From the NCBI RefSeq assembly GCF_036381655.1, contig NZ_DASVCJ010000059.1, positions 1 through 64,000 of the forward strand: a DNA stretch of 64,000 nt, written 5' to 3'. The position numbers and the translations under genes were made by a program. Below, in pieces: positions 26,021-34,678 of the stretch. Position 1 is the stretch's first letter. Each line of letters starts with the position of its first letter. Source of the stretch: Ferrovibrio sp036381655 (GTDB lineage Bacteria > Pseudomonadota > Alphaproteobacteria > Ferrovibrionales > Ferrovibrionaceae). The notes beneath the pieces are model-generated. The model was not told the DNA's origin and made no database searches. It saw only the letters and a list, made by a program, of their open reading frames with translations.

Positions 26021-26854
26021 CTACCAGCGGAATCCGAGCTGATGCAGGAAGGCGTCGGCCGCCGACTGCCATAACGCCGGCCGCTCGTGGAGCATGTGAC
26101 CATCGGCATCGGCCAGCGGACCGAAGATATAGAGATGCGCCGCGCCGCCGGCGGCCGTATAGGCGTCGTGCCAGCGCCGCACGCTGGCCGGCGGAAACAC
26201 GCCGTCGTTTTCGGCATAGAGCCACAGCGACGGCACGGGGCCTTTGGCGGCGAGGCCGCCGGCGCCGTTTTCGCCGGCGGCGATGCGCACCAGCACGTCG
26301 CGGGTGAAGGTCTCGGCCGCGCCTTTGATGTCGATCCAGCCGCCGGAAAAGTTGATGCTGCCGACGATGCCGGCCGGCCGCTGCCCGGCGAAGGCGACGC
26401 TGAGCAGGCCGCCGCGCGAATGGCCGGCGACCAGCATGCGGCTGGCATCGATATCGGGCCGGGCGCGCATGAAGTCGATGGCGGCGCCGAGATCGTCCAG
26501 CCCATGGCGCAGTCCGGCGCCCAGCTTCAGCGGATCGGGATCGTAGCCCTCGACATATTCGCCTTCCGACTGGCCGCGGCCGCGCCGCATCGGGCAGAGC
26601 ATGGCGAAACCGCGGGCGAGGAAGTAGCGCGCCTGCGTCTCGAAGCGCAGCATCTGGCCGGCGGGCCGGCGGCCGGCCGCGGTCGAGCCGTGATTGAACA
26701 CCACCAGCGGCCAGCCGGCGGCCGGCGGCGCCGCGTCGCTGCGATAGAGCGTCGCCGCCATCTGCAGCGGCGCGCCGTCGCCCGGCTTGCGCACCCGGCT
26801 CGGGATGCGCAGGGTCTCATGCGGCGGCGGAGCGGTTTCTTCTTCCCTTGCCAT
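26021..26854 (-). CDS. Alpha/beta hydrolase (dienelactone hydrolase-like)
   Basis: The 277-aa protein has the core of a serine hydrolase: WPLVVFNHGSTAAGRRP after the second strand, the nucleophile in VAGHSRGGLLSVAFAG (about residue 150), an Asp in LWLYAENDGVFPP, and a His in ADGHMLHER. It resembles small peptidase/dienelactone hydrolases. Substrate unknown. No signal peptide, so cytoplasmic. Its stop is 3 bp from the convergent aldolase gene. Confidence 0.8.
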   Translation of the reverse strand: MAREEETAPPPHETLRIPSRVRKPGDGAPLQMAATLYRSDAAPPAAGWPLVVFNHGSTAAGRRPAGQMLRFETQARYFLARGFAMLCPMRRGRGQSEGEYVEGYDPDPLKLGAGLRHGLDDLGAAIDFMRARPDIDASRMLVAGHSRGGLLSVAFAGQRPAGIVGSINFSGGWIDIKGAAETFTRDVLVRIAAGENGAGGLAAKGPVPSLWLYAENDGVFPPASVRRWHDAYTAAGGAAHLYIFGPLADADGHMLHERPALWQSAADAFLHQLGFRW

Positions 26855-26872
26855 GACAGAGAGCGTCGGACG

Positions 26873-28003
26873 TTAAGCGGCGATCCGCTGCGCCGCCTGG
26901 GCGCGCGAGCGGCGCCGTTCGAACCAGCGCCGATCCTGCGCGTCCCACAGCATGGCGAAATCGGTCAGCACGCGCTGGGTCACCGCTTCGACGAAGAAGG
27001 CGCGGTCGGCGGCCGACACACCGAGCTTGAAGCCGCGCGCCATCTCGACGATCGCTTCCGCCATCGGCAGATACTCGCCCGGCAGGCCGCAGCGCTGATA
27101 GATCGCCGCAAGGCCGCGCCGGCCCGGATCGTGGATCAGCATCTGCGCGTTGCGCAGCGGGATGCGGCAGAGCTGCGCCAGGGCCTGCTCGAAGAAGGCG
27201 AGATCGCCGCCGGCCAGCGCGCGCAGGATCATGGTCGGCCCCAATTGCCCGCGGCGCTGCAGATCGGCGACGAGATCGGCCAGGCGCGGCGGCGCGGCAC
27301 CCTCGCCGAGCAGGCCGAGCAGCGCCCGCTCGCGCAGCTGCAGCATCATCTCGCCCGCCATCGCCGGCGGAATCTGATAGCGCGCGATCAGCGTCTCGCG
27401 CATCGCCTCCGAAATCTGCGCGATCAGCCGGGCGGCGAATTTCGGCGGCAGGTTCGGATGCCGGGCCAGCGCCTCGCCGACTGCGCGGCTGTCGGAGAAG
27501 CGGTCCAGCGCGCGGCCCATCATCGCCGGCGAAACCGCGGCGCCGCGATTCGACAGCAGCGCGGCGACCGCCGGCTCGGCGCCGCGATCGACCAGGACGG
27601 CGGCGACGGCGGCGGAAACCTGCCGGCGGCCGGCGATCGCCACCTGATGCCGCGGCGAAACCGATTGCAGCAATTCGATCAGATCGGCGTCGGAAAAGAC
27701 CGGCGAATGCTGCAGTACCGGCGCGGCGACGGCGGCGACATCGCGGACCAGCCGCAATGCGATCGGCCTGGGCAGCGCCGGATTGTCCTTGATATGCTCG
27801 GCGAGCGCTTCGCGCACGCGCAGCTCGGCATCGCGCGACAGCGCGGTGATGATCGCCAGCGCCAGCTCACGTTCGGCCGCCGTCAGGCTGCGGCCGCCAT
27901 AGGCCTGCGAGACCTTTACGGCCGTGTCGGCGCGCGCCGCAGGCGAAGGATCCGCCAGCAGCCGCTCAACATCCCGAATGCTGAGAAACGCCGTTGATGA
28001 CAC
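26873..28003 (-). CDS. DUF2336 domain protein
   Basis: The 376-aa, almost wholly helical protein carries HEAT-like repeats in its N-terminal half: SLTAAERELALAIITALSRD, RVREALAEHIKDNPALP, SVSPRHQVAIAGRRQVSA. It matches DUF2336, an alphaproteobacterial family of unknown function often found near sensory or cell-cycle genes. A C-terminal region (about 250-360) with QMLIHDPGRRGLAAIYQRCGLP is typical. Gene order gives no clue to partners. Confidence 0.82.
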   Translation of the reverse strand: MSSTAFLSIRDVERLLADPSPAARADTAVKVSQAYGGRSLTAAERELALAIITALSRDAELRVREALAEHIKDNPALPRPIALRLVRDVAAVAAPVLQHSPVFSDADLIELLQSVSPRHQVAIAGRRQVSAAVAAVLVDRGAEPAVAALLSNRGAAVSPAMMGRALDRFSDSRAVGEALARHPNLPPKFAARLIAQISEAMRETLIARYQIPPAMAGEMMLQLRERALLGLLGEGAAPPRLADLVADLQRRGQLGPTMILRALAGGDLAFFEQALAQLCRIPLRNAQMLIHDPGRRGLAAIYQRCGLPGEYLPMAEAIVEMARGFKLGVSAADRAFFVEAVTQRVLTDFAMLWDAQDRRWFERRRSRAQAAQRIAA

Positions 28004-28295
28004 CGAAGCCCCGACCTGCCCGGTTCGATATGGCGGCGGACAATAGCACCGGACGGCGAATTGTCACGCAAAGAGTCGCGCATGGTTAAAAAGTTGATTG
28101 CGAGATCAAATGCTTACCATCGTATGCGAAAACAACTCATTGGATGCATGCCGCGCGGACTTTCTCGCATCGCTATAGGTGACGCATGCATCATGCGCCG
28201 CGCCGCCGCTTTTTTTTGCACACGGACGGCGTGACTGCAGGACGTGCTGCGCGCAAATGCAAAACGGCCGCCGCATCCGGCGGCGCGGTGTCGGC
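28004..28295. other. Gap between gshB and the DUF2336 gene
   Basis: This 292-bp region holds the gshB terminator (28261-28285) and the upstream region of the DUF2336 gene. The stretch 28075-28135 is AT-richer than its surroundings and is the likely promoter area for the DUF2336 gene. I see no gene in it. Confidence 0.6.
28261..28285 (-). terminator. Terminator of the rsmI-gshB operon
   Basis: On the minus strand GCCGCC pairs with GGCGGC around a 6-base loop, followed by CGTTTT. It lies 11 bp after the gshB stop. Confidence 0.82.
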
Positions 28296-29252
28296 TTACG
28301 CCATCACCCGGCGGGCCAGCGCATCCTCGATCGCGTCCCAGATCTCGGCTTCGAGCTGCACGCCGTCGAAGCGGTTGATCTGCTGGATGCCGGTGGGCGA
28401 GGTGACGTTGATCTCGGTGAGATAGCCGCCGATCACGTCGATGCCGACGAAGATCAGGCCTTCGCGCTTCAGATGCGGGCCGATGATGTCGCAGATCTCG
28501 CGTTCGCGGTCGGTCAGTCCGCTCTTCTCCGGCCGGCCGCCGACATGCATGTTCGAGCGCGCCTCGCCCCGGGCCGGCACACGGTTGACCGCGCCGGCCG
28601 GGCGGCCGTCGATCAGGATGATGCGCTTGTCGCCCTCGCGCACCTCGGGCAGGTAGCGCTGCACGATCACCGGCTCGCGGCTGAGCTTGGTGAACATCTC
28701 GAGCAGCGAGCCGAGATTCTCGTCGTCCGGCTTGAGGTGGAAGACGCCGGCGCCGCCATTGCCGAACAGCGGCTTGAGGATGATCGAGCCATGCTCGGCG
28801 CGGAAGGCCTTGATCGCCTCCATGTCGGAGGAGATCAGCGTCGGCGGCATGACGCCGTCGAAATGGGTGACATACAGCTTCTCCGGCGCGTTGCGCACCG
28901 CGACCGGGTTGTTCACCACCAGCGTCTTGGGATGGATATGCTGCAGGATATGCGTCGCCGTGATGTAGGCCATGTCGAAGGGCGGATCCTGGCGCATCAG
29001 CACGACGTCCATCTCGGCCAGATCGAGCAGCTCGGGCTCGCCCAGCGTGTAGTGGTCGCCGCGCACGGGGCGCAACTGCATGGCGCGCGCCCGCGCCAGC
29101 ACGCGGCCGTCGCGGAAGCTCAGATCGCGGGTCAGGTAATGCCACAGGATGTTGCCGCGGCGCTGCGCCTCCAGGCCCAGCACGAAGGTACTGTCGCCAT
29201 CGAAATCGATATGCTCGATGGGGTCCATCTGGATCGCCACCTTGAGAACCAT
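28296..29252 (-). CDS. gshB: Glutathione synthase
   Basis: The 318-aa ATP-grasp enzyme joins glycine to gamma-glutamylcysteine. Landmarks: VAIQMDPIEHIDFDGDSTFV at the start, MRQDPPFDMAYITATHIL (substrate loop), IILKPLFGNGGAGVFHLK (ATP-grasp Lys/Gly loop), and FVGIDVIGGYLTEINVTSPTGIQ (Mg/ATP-binding Glu/Asn). Length matches GshB (about 315). It is the last gene of a five-gene minus-strand operon headed by rsmI, followed by a clear terminator. Confidence 0.97.
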   Translation of the reverse strand: MVLKVAIQMDPIEHIDFDGDSTFVLGLEAQRRGNILWHYLTRDLSFRDGRVLARARAMQLRPVRGDHYTLGEPELLDLAEMDVVLMRQDPPFDMAYITATHILQHIHPKTLVVNNPVAVRNAPEKLYVTHFDGVMPPTLISSDMEAIKAFRAEHGSIILKPLFGNGGAGVFHLKPDDENLGSLLEMFTKLSREPVIVQRYLPEVREGDKRIILIDGRPAGAVNRVPARGEARSNMHVGGRPEKSGLTDREREICDIIGPHLKREGLIFVGIDVIGGYLTEINVTSPTGIQQINRFDGVQLEAEIWDAIEDALARRVMA

Positions 29253-29281
29253 GGCGCTGTCCTTCCAACTTGGATTCGAAT

Positions 29282-30106
29282 TCAGTTCAGTCGCAGGCGA
29301 ATGTGCCGCAGGAAGGCTTCCGCCTCAAGGCTCGCTGCTTCGTCGCCGGCCAGCATCATGAACCGCTCGGTGGCGGCGATCGCCTGGCGGATGCGGCCCA
29401 ACTCTCCCTCGACGACGCCGAGTTCGCGCCAGGCCGGCGCGAAATTCGGCGCGAAAAGCAGCATGCGGCGCAGGATCTCGGCGGCGCGTTCGGCATCGCC
29501 GGCGCGCCAGGCCCGCGCCTTGATGTTGTTCTGCAGCCGCAGCAGCACCTCGCGGCCGCTGATCGGGCGCAGATGCTCGGGCCGCACCTCGCTGCCGCCG
29601 CCCAGGCGATGCAGCAGCTGGTTCATGTCGGGCGGCGCGGCGATGCTGCCGCCATGGAAGGGATCGAGCACCAGCATGCCGTCCTCGCCTTCCAGCCGGA
29701 TCAGGAAATGGCCGGGAAAATCCAGCCCCGCCACCGGCCAGTTCTGCGCCTGCGCCGCATGGATGTAGAGGAGGCCCAGGCTGACCGGCAGGCCCATGCG
29801 GCGGTCGATGACGCGCACCAGATCGGCATTCTGCGGATCGTCGTAGGTTTCGCTGTCGCCGCGATAGCCGAATTCGACGCCGAGCACCGCCGCCAGCGCC
29901 ATCGCGCGCGGCGCCACCTCCGCGCCCGCATCGATGCGGCTGAGCGCGGCGGCGATGTCGCTCAGATGCCGGCGATAGGGCGCCAGGTCGAGGCCGGGAT
30001 GATCGAGCGCGGACAGCAGCAGCGCCGCCTCGGCGATGTCGAGGCTGCCGTCGGGCGCGGCGCCGAGCGCCTTGAGTTCGGTCTCTATCGCCGCGCGCCC
30101 ATCCAT
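29282..30106 (-). CDS. SirB1 family protein (transglutaminase-like plus TPR)
   Basis: The 274-aa protein has the SirB1 pattern: DIAAALSRIDAGAEVAPRAMALAAVLGVEFGYRGD, YDDPQNADLVRVIDRRMGLPVSLGLLYIH, GHFLIRLEGEDGMLVLDPFHGG, and a C-terminal TPR-like helix pair (KARAWRAGDAERAAEILRRM, FAPAWRELGVVEGELG). The family is transglutaminase-like in fold, without a proven activity. It lies 4 bp after the BON lipoprotein gene and 29 bp before gshB, so in the same operon. Confidence 0.85.
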   Translation of the reverse strand: MDGRAAIETELKALGAAPDGSLDIAEAALLLSALDHPGLDLAPYRRHLSDIAAALSRIDAGAEVAPRAMALAAVLGVEFGYRGDSETYDDPQNADLVRVIDRRMGLPVSLGLLYIHAAQAQNWPVAGLDFPGHFLIRLEGEDGMLVLDPFHGGSIAAPPDMNQLLHRLGGGSEVRPEHLRPISGREVLLRLQNNIKARAWRAGDAERAAEILRRMLLFAPNFAPAWRELGVVEGELGRIRQAIAATERFMMLAGDEAASLEAEAFLRHIRLRLN

Positions 30107-30110
30107 CGCC

Positions 30111-30737
30111 CTAGACCGGCCGGCGGCGCGGATCGGTCTTCAGCCAGACATGGCTGACCACCTTGCGCACCCCCTTGATGGTACGGGCGTAATCCGTCAC
30201 CCGCATCAGTTCCTTCTCGTCCTGCGCCAATCCGATCAGGTAGACCACGCGATTCACCGTATCGATCGTGTAGTTGATGTCGACGATATCCCGGTCGCCG
30301 GCGATCTTGAGCCGCAATTGGCTGGAAATCCAGGCATCATTGGAAAAATCGACAAGATCGCCGCTCGGCGCGATCTGGATCTCGTCGATGACCTCGGTGA
30401 TGCGGTCCGACGCGCTCCAGACCAAACGGATGACCTCGTCATGTTGTTCCTGGGTCTGCACCGCTCCGGTCAGCATGGTGCGGCCCTCATACACGTTCAC
30501 GTCGATCTTGTGGTACAGGCCCAGATCGGTGCGGAACAGCACATCGGCGACGGCCAGTTCGATGCCCTTGTCGTTGGCGGCATTCTTGGCGCCGCGCTCT
30601 TCGGCGGCGGCGATGCCGGCGGTGGCGCCGGCGCCGATCGCCAGGCCGATGCAGCCGCTCAGCGAGCCGGCAGCGGCGGTCAGGAGGATGAGGAGGGCGG
30701 CGCCGGCCAGCGGCCGGCGGAGGATGGCGGTATGCAA
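30111..30737 (-). CDS. BON-domain lipoprotein (DolP/OsmY-like)
   Basis: The 208-aa product has a lipoprotein signal with lipobox LSGC (Cys about 29), then two BON domains: VLFRTDLGLYHKIDVNVYEGRTMLTGAV and AWISSQLRLKIAGDRDIVDINYTIDTVNRVVYLIG. BON domains bind phospholipid; the closest functional relative is DolP, which guards outer-membrane integrity. Its place downstream of rsmI-yraN mirrors the gene order around dolP in many proteobacteria. The start is close to the yraN end. Confidence 0.88.
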   Translation of the reverse strand: MHTAILRRPLAGAALLILLTAAAGSLSGCIGLAIGAGATAGIAAAEERGAKNAANDKGIELAVADVLFRTDLGLYHKIDVNVYEGRTMLTGAVQTQEQHDEVIRLVWSASDRITEVIDEIQIAPSGDLVDFSNDAWISSQLRLKIAGDRDIVDINYTIDTVNRVVYLIGLAQDEKELMRVTDYARTIKGVRKVVSHVWLKTDPRRRPV

Positions 30738-30800
30738 GAAACACTCCCCGTCTATGCTGTGGATTCCCCGCAGACTCTGCGCCGGCGCCGTCCCGCGACG

Positions 30801-31055
30801 CTACGGCTCCGGCCGCCAGGCATCGGCGATGTGATGCGGCAGGCGGCCGGGGACGAGCAGGACGGCGTCGAATCGCAGGCTCAGCCTAGCGGCATCGCCC
30901 TGCCGGGCCAAGAATGCCGCCGCTGCGGCGATGCGCCGGCGCGGCGCCATCTGCACGGCTTCGGCGGCCGCGCTCAGACTGGCGCGCCATTTCACTTCGA
31001 CGGCGATCACAAGCCGGCCGCGCCGCCGCCGATCCCGCCTGGCCTCAGCCGTCAT
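30801..31055 (-). CDS. yraN: YraN/UPF0102 protein with internal deletion
   Basis: Only 84 aa are encoded, versus about 115-130 for the family. The start MTAEARRDRRRRGRL runs straight into VIAVEVKWRASLSAAAEAV and the normal C-terminus (RFDAVLLVPGRLPHHIADAWRP). The segment that should lie between, with the nuclease-like GEIDL motif and the preceding helices, is absent. Because both flanks normally contain RRGRL-like codons, an in-frame deletion between short repeats is likely. It overlaps the rsmI stop by 11 bp, as usual. The protein lacks part of the endonuclease-fold active site and is probably non-functional. Confidence 0.75.
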   Translation of the reverse strand: MTAEARRDRRRRGRLVIAVEVKWRASLSAAAEAVQMAPRRRIAAAAAFLARQGDAARLSLRFDAVLLVPGRLPHHIADAWRPEP

Positions 31056-31974
31056 CGCTGCCGCTGTCGCGCAAGTGCAGGGCGCGGGCATAGACCTGCT
31101 TGCGCGGCAGGCCGAGCGCGGCCGCCACCATGTCGATCGCCTGGCGCAGGGGCTGGCCCGGCATGGCCGCGGCCAGCGCGGCATCGAGATCGGCGGCGGT
31201 GGCTTCGGCCTCCACCCCCGGCGGGCCGATCACCAGGGTGACCTCGCCCCTGGGCGGACCATGCGCGGCGTAATGCGCCGCCAGATCGGCCAGGCTGCCG
31301 CGCCGCACCTCCTCGAATTTCTTGGTCAGCTCGCGGCTGACCGCCGCCTCGCGGGCGCCGCCCAGCATTTTCGCCATCGCCGCCAGGCTGTCGGGCAGGC
31401 GCTGCGCGCTTTCCAGCAGCACCAGGCTGGCGCGGACCGGCTTGAGCTCGGCCAGCCATTTTTCGCGCGCCGCCGCCTTCGCGGGCGGAAAGCCGGCGAA
31501 CAGGAAGCGGTCGCTCGGCAGGCCCGACAGGCTCAGCGCGGTCAGCACCGCCGAGGCGCCGGGCAGGGCCGTGACGGGGATGCCGGCGGCGATGCTCTCG
31601 CGCACCAGCTTGTAGCCGGGATCGGAGATCAGCGGCGTGCCGGCATCGGAGACCAGCGCCACCACGGCGCCGGCCTGCAGCTTCTGCAGCAACTGGGGCC
31701 GCACTTTCGCCGCATTATGCTCATGGTATGGGAATAACGGCGTCTGGATTCCGTAGCGCTTGAGGAACGGCCCGCTGACGCGGCTGTCCTCGCAGGCGAC
31801 GAGATCGGCCCGCTTCAGCAGGGCCAGGGCCCGCAAGGTGATGTCGGCGGCGTTGCCGATGGGGGTCGCCACCAGATATAAGCCGGGAGTGAATTGCGTC
31901 GCCTCCTGCCCGGCGGAAACTTCCCCAGCGGGATCTTCGTCGGGCGGCGGCTGGATCGGGTCTGTCATGGGCAT
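31045..31974 (-). CDS. rsmI: 16S rRNA (cytidine1402-2'-O)-methyltransferase RsmI
   Basis: The 309-aa SAM enzyme 2'-O-methylates C1402 in the ribosomal P site. Motifs: GLYLVATPIGNAADITLRAL, LVACEDSRVSGPFLKRYGI, VALVSDAGTPLISDPGYKLV, and PVTALPGASAVLTALSLSGLP, with FLFAGFPPAKAAAREKWL. An N-terminal extension of about 30 residues is Pro/Asp/Glu-rich and may be disordered. First gene of the yraN-BON-SirB1-gshB operon; divergent from the LpoA-like lipoprotein gene. Confidence 0.95.
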   Translation of the reverse strand: MPMTDPIQPPPDEDPAGEVSAGQEATQFTPGLYLVATPIGNAADITLRALALLKRADLVACEDSRVSGPFLKRYGIQTPLFPYHEHNAAKVRPQLLQKLQAGAVVALVSDAGTPLISDPGYKLVRESIAAGIPVTALPGASAVLTALSLSGLPSDRFLFAGFPPAKAAAREKWLAELKPVRASLVLLESAQRLPDSLAAMAKMLGGAREAAVSRELTKKFEEVRRGSLADLAAHYAAHGPPRGEVTLVIGPPGVEAEATAADLDAALAAAMPGQPLRQAIDMVAAALGLPRKQVYARALHLRDSGSDDG

Positions 31975-31978
31975 CGGG

Positions 31979-33451
31979 ATGTGCAGCGTCAGTTACCTTA
32001 GATTGAGCCTTTCCGCAAAGTCCATGCTGCCGGTCCTGCTGGTGGCGCTCGGCCTGCTGATGCTGGGCGGCTGCCAGAGCGGCCAGTCCGAGGGCGGGCT
32101 GCCCGGGCTGTTCGGCGGCGCCGGGCCCAAGCCGATCGCCCCCAGCGCCACGGTCCAGGCCAATACGCCGCCGGCCGCGCCCGGCATGGTGCTGCCGCGG
32201 CCGGCCATTTCCTCGGATGCCATCGAGACGCAGCCGCTGCCCGGCGCGCCCAACCTGATCCCGCCCGGCGAAACCGAAGTGATCCGCATCGGCTTCCTGG
32301 CTCCCCTGTCCGGCCCCGGCGCCGGCCTCGGCCGCGCCCTGTTCGAGGCAGCGCAGATGGCGCTGTTCGATCTCGCCGACGACCGCATCCTGCTCCTGCC
32401 GCGCGATACCGAAGGCAGCCCCGACAAGGCCGCCGCCGCGGCCGGCCAGGTGATCGCCGAAGGCGCGCAGATCATCATCGGGCCGCTGTTTTCCAATTCC
32501 ACCGCCGCCGTGGCGCCGATGGCGCAGGCGCGCGGCATCAAGGTGCTGAGCTTCTCCACCGACCGCAGCGTCGCCGGCAACGGCGTCTATCTGCTCGGCT
32601 TCACGCCGGATCAACAGGTGGCGCGCATCGTCTCCTTCATCCGCACCCGCGGCATGACCCGCCTGGCGCTGCTGGCGCCGGAATCGCCCTATGGCAATGC
32701 CGTCACGCTGGCGGCGCAGGCGGCCTGCGCCGAGGCCGGCGTCGATCTGGTGCAGCAGGAACGCTATCCCGGCGATATCGCCGATCTGACCCCGACCGTG
32801 CGGCGCTTCGCCGCCGCCCTACGCCGCCTGCCGCCGCGCGAGGCCGCCGCAACCGGTGCCGTGCCCGGTACCGTGCCAGCTGCCGCCCTGCCCGGCACGG
32901 CACGGTCTGGCGCCACCCTGTCTGGCGCCGCAGGGGCGGCGGCGGACGATCCCGCGGCGCCCAGGCCCATCCCGGTCGACGCCATCCTGCTGCCCGAAGG
33001 CGGCGCGCGCCTGCGCGCGCTGGCGCCGCTGCTGCCCTATTTCGATATCGATCCGCGCGCGGTAAAGTTCCTCGGCACCGGCCTGTGGGACGATCCGGGC
33101 CTCGGCATCGAGCCGGCCCTGCAGGGCGGCTGGTTCGCCGGACCGGCGCCGGAGGGCTTCGCCGAATTCGCCAAGCGCTACGCGCAGAGTTTCGGCCACC
33201 GCCCGCCCCGGCTGGCCAGCCTGGCCTACGACGCCACCGCCCTGGCCGGCATCCTGGCCAAGCAGGGCGGCGCGGCCGCCTACAGCGACGCGGTGCTGAC
33301 CAATCCGGACGGTTTCGCCGGCTATGACGGGATTTTCCGCTTCCGCATCGACGGCGTGGTCGAGCGCGGCCTGGCGGTCCTGGAAGTGCAGCGGCAGGGC
33401 AGCCGGGTGATCGACCCGGCCCCGACGACCTTCGGTCCGCCGACGAACTAG
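31979..33451 (+). CDS. Penicillin-binding-protein activator (LpoA-like lipoprotein)
   Basis: The 490-aa protein has a lipoprotein signal (SAKSMLPVLLVALGLLMLGGC, lipobox LGGC) and then a periplasmic-binding (ABC substrate-binding) fold: IRIGFLAPLSGPGAGLGRALFEAA, LLPRDTEGSPDKAAAAAGQVI, IIIGPLFSNSTAAVAPMAQARGI. In LpoA this fold activates class A penicillin-binding proteins from the outer membrane. The divergent partner rsmI is the same in many bacteria. A low-complexity Ala/Gly/Thr insert sits at about residues 285-330. Start 31979 was chosen because it keeps basic residues before the hydrophobic core; 32024 is possible. Confidence 0.82.
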   Translation: MCSVSYLRLSLSAKSMLPVLLVALGLLMLGGCQSGQSEGGLPGLFGGAGPKPIAPSATVQANTPPAAPGMVLPRPAISSDAIETQPLPGAPNLIPPGETEVIRIGFLAPLSGPGAGLGRALFEAAQMALFDLADDRILLLPRDTEGSPDKAAAAAGQVIAEGAQIIIGPLFSNSTAAVAPMAQARGIKVLSFSTDRSVAGNGVYLLGFTPDQQVARIVSFIRTRGMTRLALLAPESPYGNAVTLAAQAACAEAGVDLVQQERYPGDIADLTPTVRRFAAALRRLPPREAAATGAVPGTVPAAALPGTARSGATLSGAAGAAADDPAAPRPIPVDAILLPEGGARLRALAPLLPYFDIDPRAVKFLGTGLWDDPGLGIEPALQGGWFAGPAPEGFAEFAKRYAQSFGHRPPRLASLAYDATALAGILAKQGGAAAYSDAVLTNPDGFAGYDGIFRFRIDGVVERGLAVLEVQRQGSRVIDPAPTTFGPPTN

Positions 33452-33597
33452 TCCGGCTAGTCCGGCCGGCGGCGACCGAGAATGAACGGCCCCTGTTGCG
33501 GGTCCGGCCGCATATACTACTTGTGCGGGCTTATGTTAATGGCATCTTTCTAGTAGAATTTTCCCCGCACCCCTGTTCAGGGGGAAAGGGACCGGAC

Positions 33598-34134
33598 ATG
33601 AGCGACGGCGGCATGGCTGACTACGAGCGGATCGATTTTTCGAAAATCAGTTTCCTGGTCGTCGAGCCGAACCGGCTGATGGGCCAGATGGTGCGCGACG
33701 TGCTGATGACGCTGGATGCCCAGTATATCGACCGCGCCCGCGACTTCGAGAGCGCCGTCACCCTGCTGCGCATGGGCCGCATCGACGTGATGATCACCGA
33801 ATGGGTGCTCAGCGACGAGAAGCTGGGCCGCACCGGCATGGATATCGTCCACTGGGTGCGCAACGACGCGCAGTCGCCCAACCGCATGATGCCGATCCTG
33901 ATGATGACGGCCAATTCGGAAGAGGAATATGTCTGCCGCGCCCGCGATTGCGGCGTCTCCGAATTCGTCGCCAAGCCCTACACGGTGAACGGCTTCTATA
34001 CGCGCCTGGCCGCCGCCATCGCCCGGCCGCGCCAGTTCGTGCGCATCGACGCCTATTTCGGCCCCGATCGCCGCCGCCGCCGCGACGCGGATTACGACGG
34101 GCCGGAGCGGCGCGCCGCACTGGATATCGGCTGA
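33598..34134 (+). CDS. Receiver-domain protein with Glu at the phosphoacceptor site
   Basis: This 178-aa stand-alone receiver domain has one acidic residue in the first loop (FLVVEPNRLMGQMV), the switch Thr in LMMTANS, and the conserved Lys in EFVAKPYT (K126). The position of the phosphorylated Asp is Glu (E68, in IDVMITEWVL). A basic/acidic tail (about 150-178, DRRRRRDADYDGPERR) follows. Glu often mimics phospho-Asp, so it may be constitutively on or phosphate-independent. GGGAAAGGG precedes ATG 33598. A helical protein gene follows 22 bp downstream, probably its partner. Confidence 0.8.
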   Translation: MSDGGMADYERIDFSKISFLVVEPNRLMGQMVRDVLMTLDAQYIDRARDFESAVTLLRMGRIDVMITEWVLSDEKLGRTGMDIVHWVRNDAQSPNRMMPILMMTANSEEEYVCRARDCGVSEFVAKPYTVNGFYTRLAAAIARPRQFVRIDAYFGPDRRRRRDADYDGPERRAALDIG

Positions 34135-34156
34135 ACCGGACGCATATTCCGAGCAG

Positions 34157-34678
34157 ATGGCGCCCAGGAAACACAAACCGGTCTTCACGCCGCCGCCGCA
34201 GGATTTGCGGCGCCGGGCGGTGAATTTCACGAAAGGCTTCCGCCTCAAGCTGGCGCCCGAGGAATTGCGCAAGCTGGAAGAGGTGGTCGAGCGCGCCTCG
34301 GATGCGCTCAGCCAGGACGTGGCCGGCAAGCTGCGCCTTCTGCGCGCCGCGCTGGAAGACGTCGCCGCCGCCGATACCCGCGCCGATACCGCGATGCGCG
34401 CCCTGCGCACCCTCTCGCTCGAAATCAAGGGCATGGGCGGGATGTTCAAATATCCCCTGCTGACCGCCTTCGCGAAATCACTGAACGATTTCGTCAAGAC
34501 GATCGATCAGCCGACGCCGATCCAGCTCGACATCATCGCCGCGCAGATCGATGCGCTCTACGTCGTGCTGGCCCGGCAGATCCAGGGCGATGGCGGCCGC
34601 ACCGAACGCGAGCTGCTGCAGGCCTTGCGCCAGGCGACCGCGAAATACAAAAACCCTGCCCGCGATACGGCAGACTGA
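34157..34678 (+). CDS. Helical protein downstream of the receiver gene
   Basis: The 173-aa product is basic at the start (MAPRKHKPVF) and then mainly helical (ELRKLEEVVERASDALSQDVAGKL, TLSLEIKGMGGMFKYPLLTAFAKS, LLQALRQATAKYK). The pattern is like four-helix Hpt-type or chemotaxis-associated modules, but I see no phosphorylatable His motif. It follows the receiver gene closely on the same strand. No function is assigned. Confidence 0.6.
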   Translation: MAPRKHKPVFTPPPQDLRRRAVNFTKGFRLKLAPEELRKLEEVVERASDALSQDVAGKLRLLRAALEDVAAADTRADTAMRALRTLSLEIKGMGGMFKYPLLTAFAKSLNDFVKTIDQPTPIQLDIIAAQIDALYVVLARQIQGDGGRTERELLQALRQATAKYKNPARDTAD

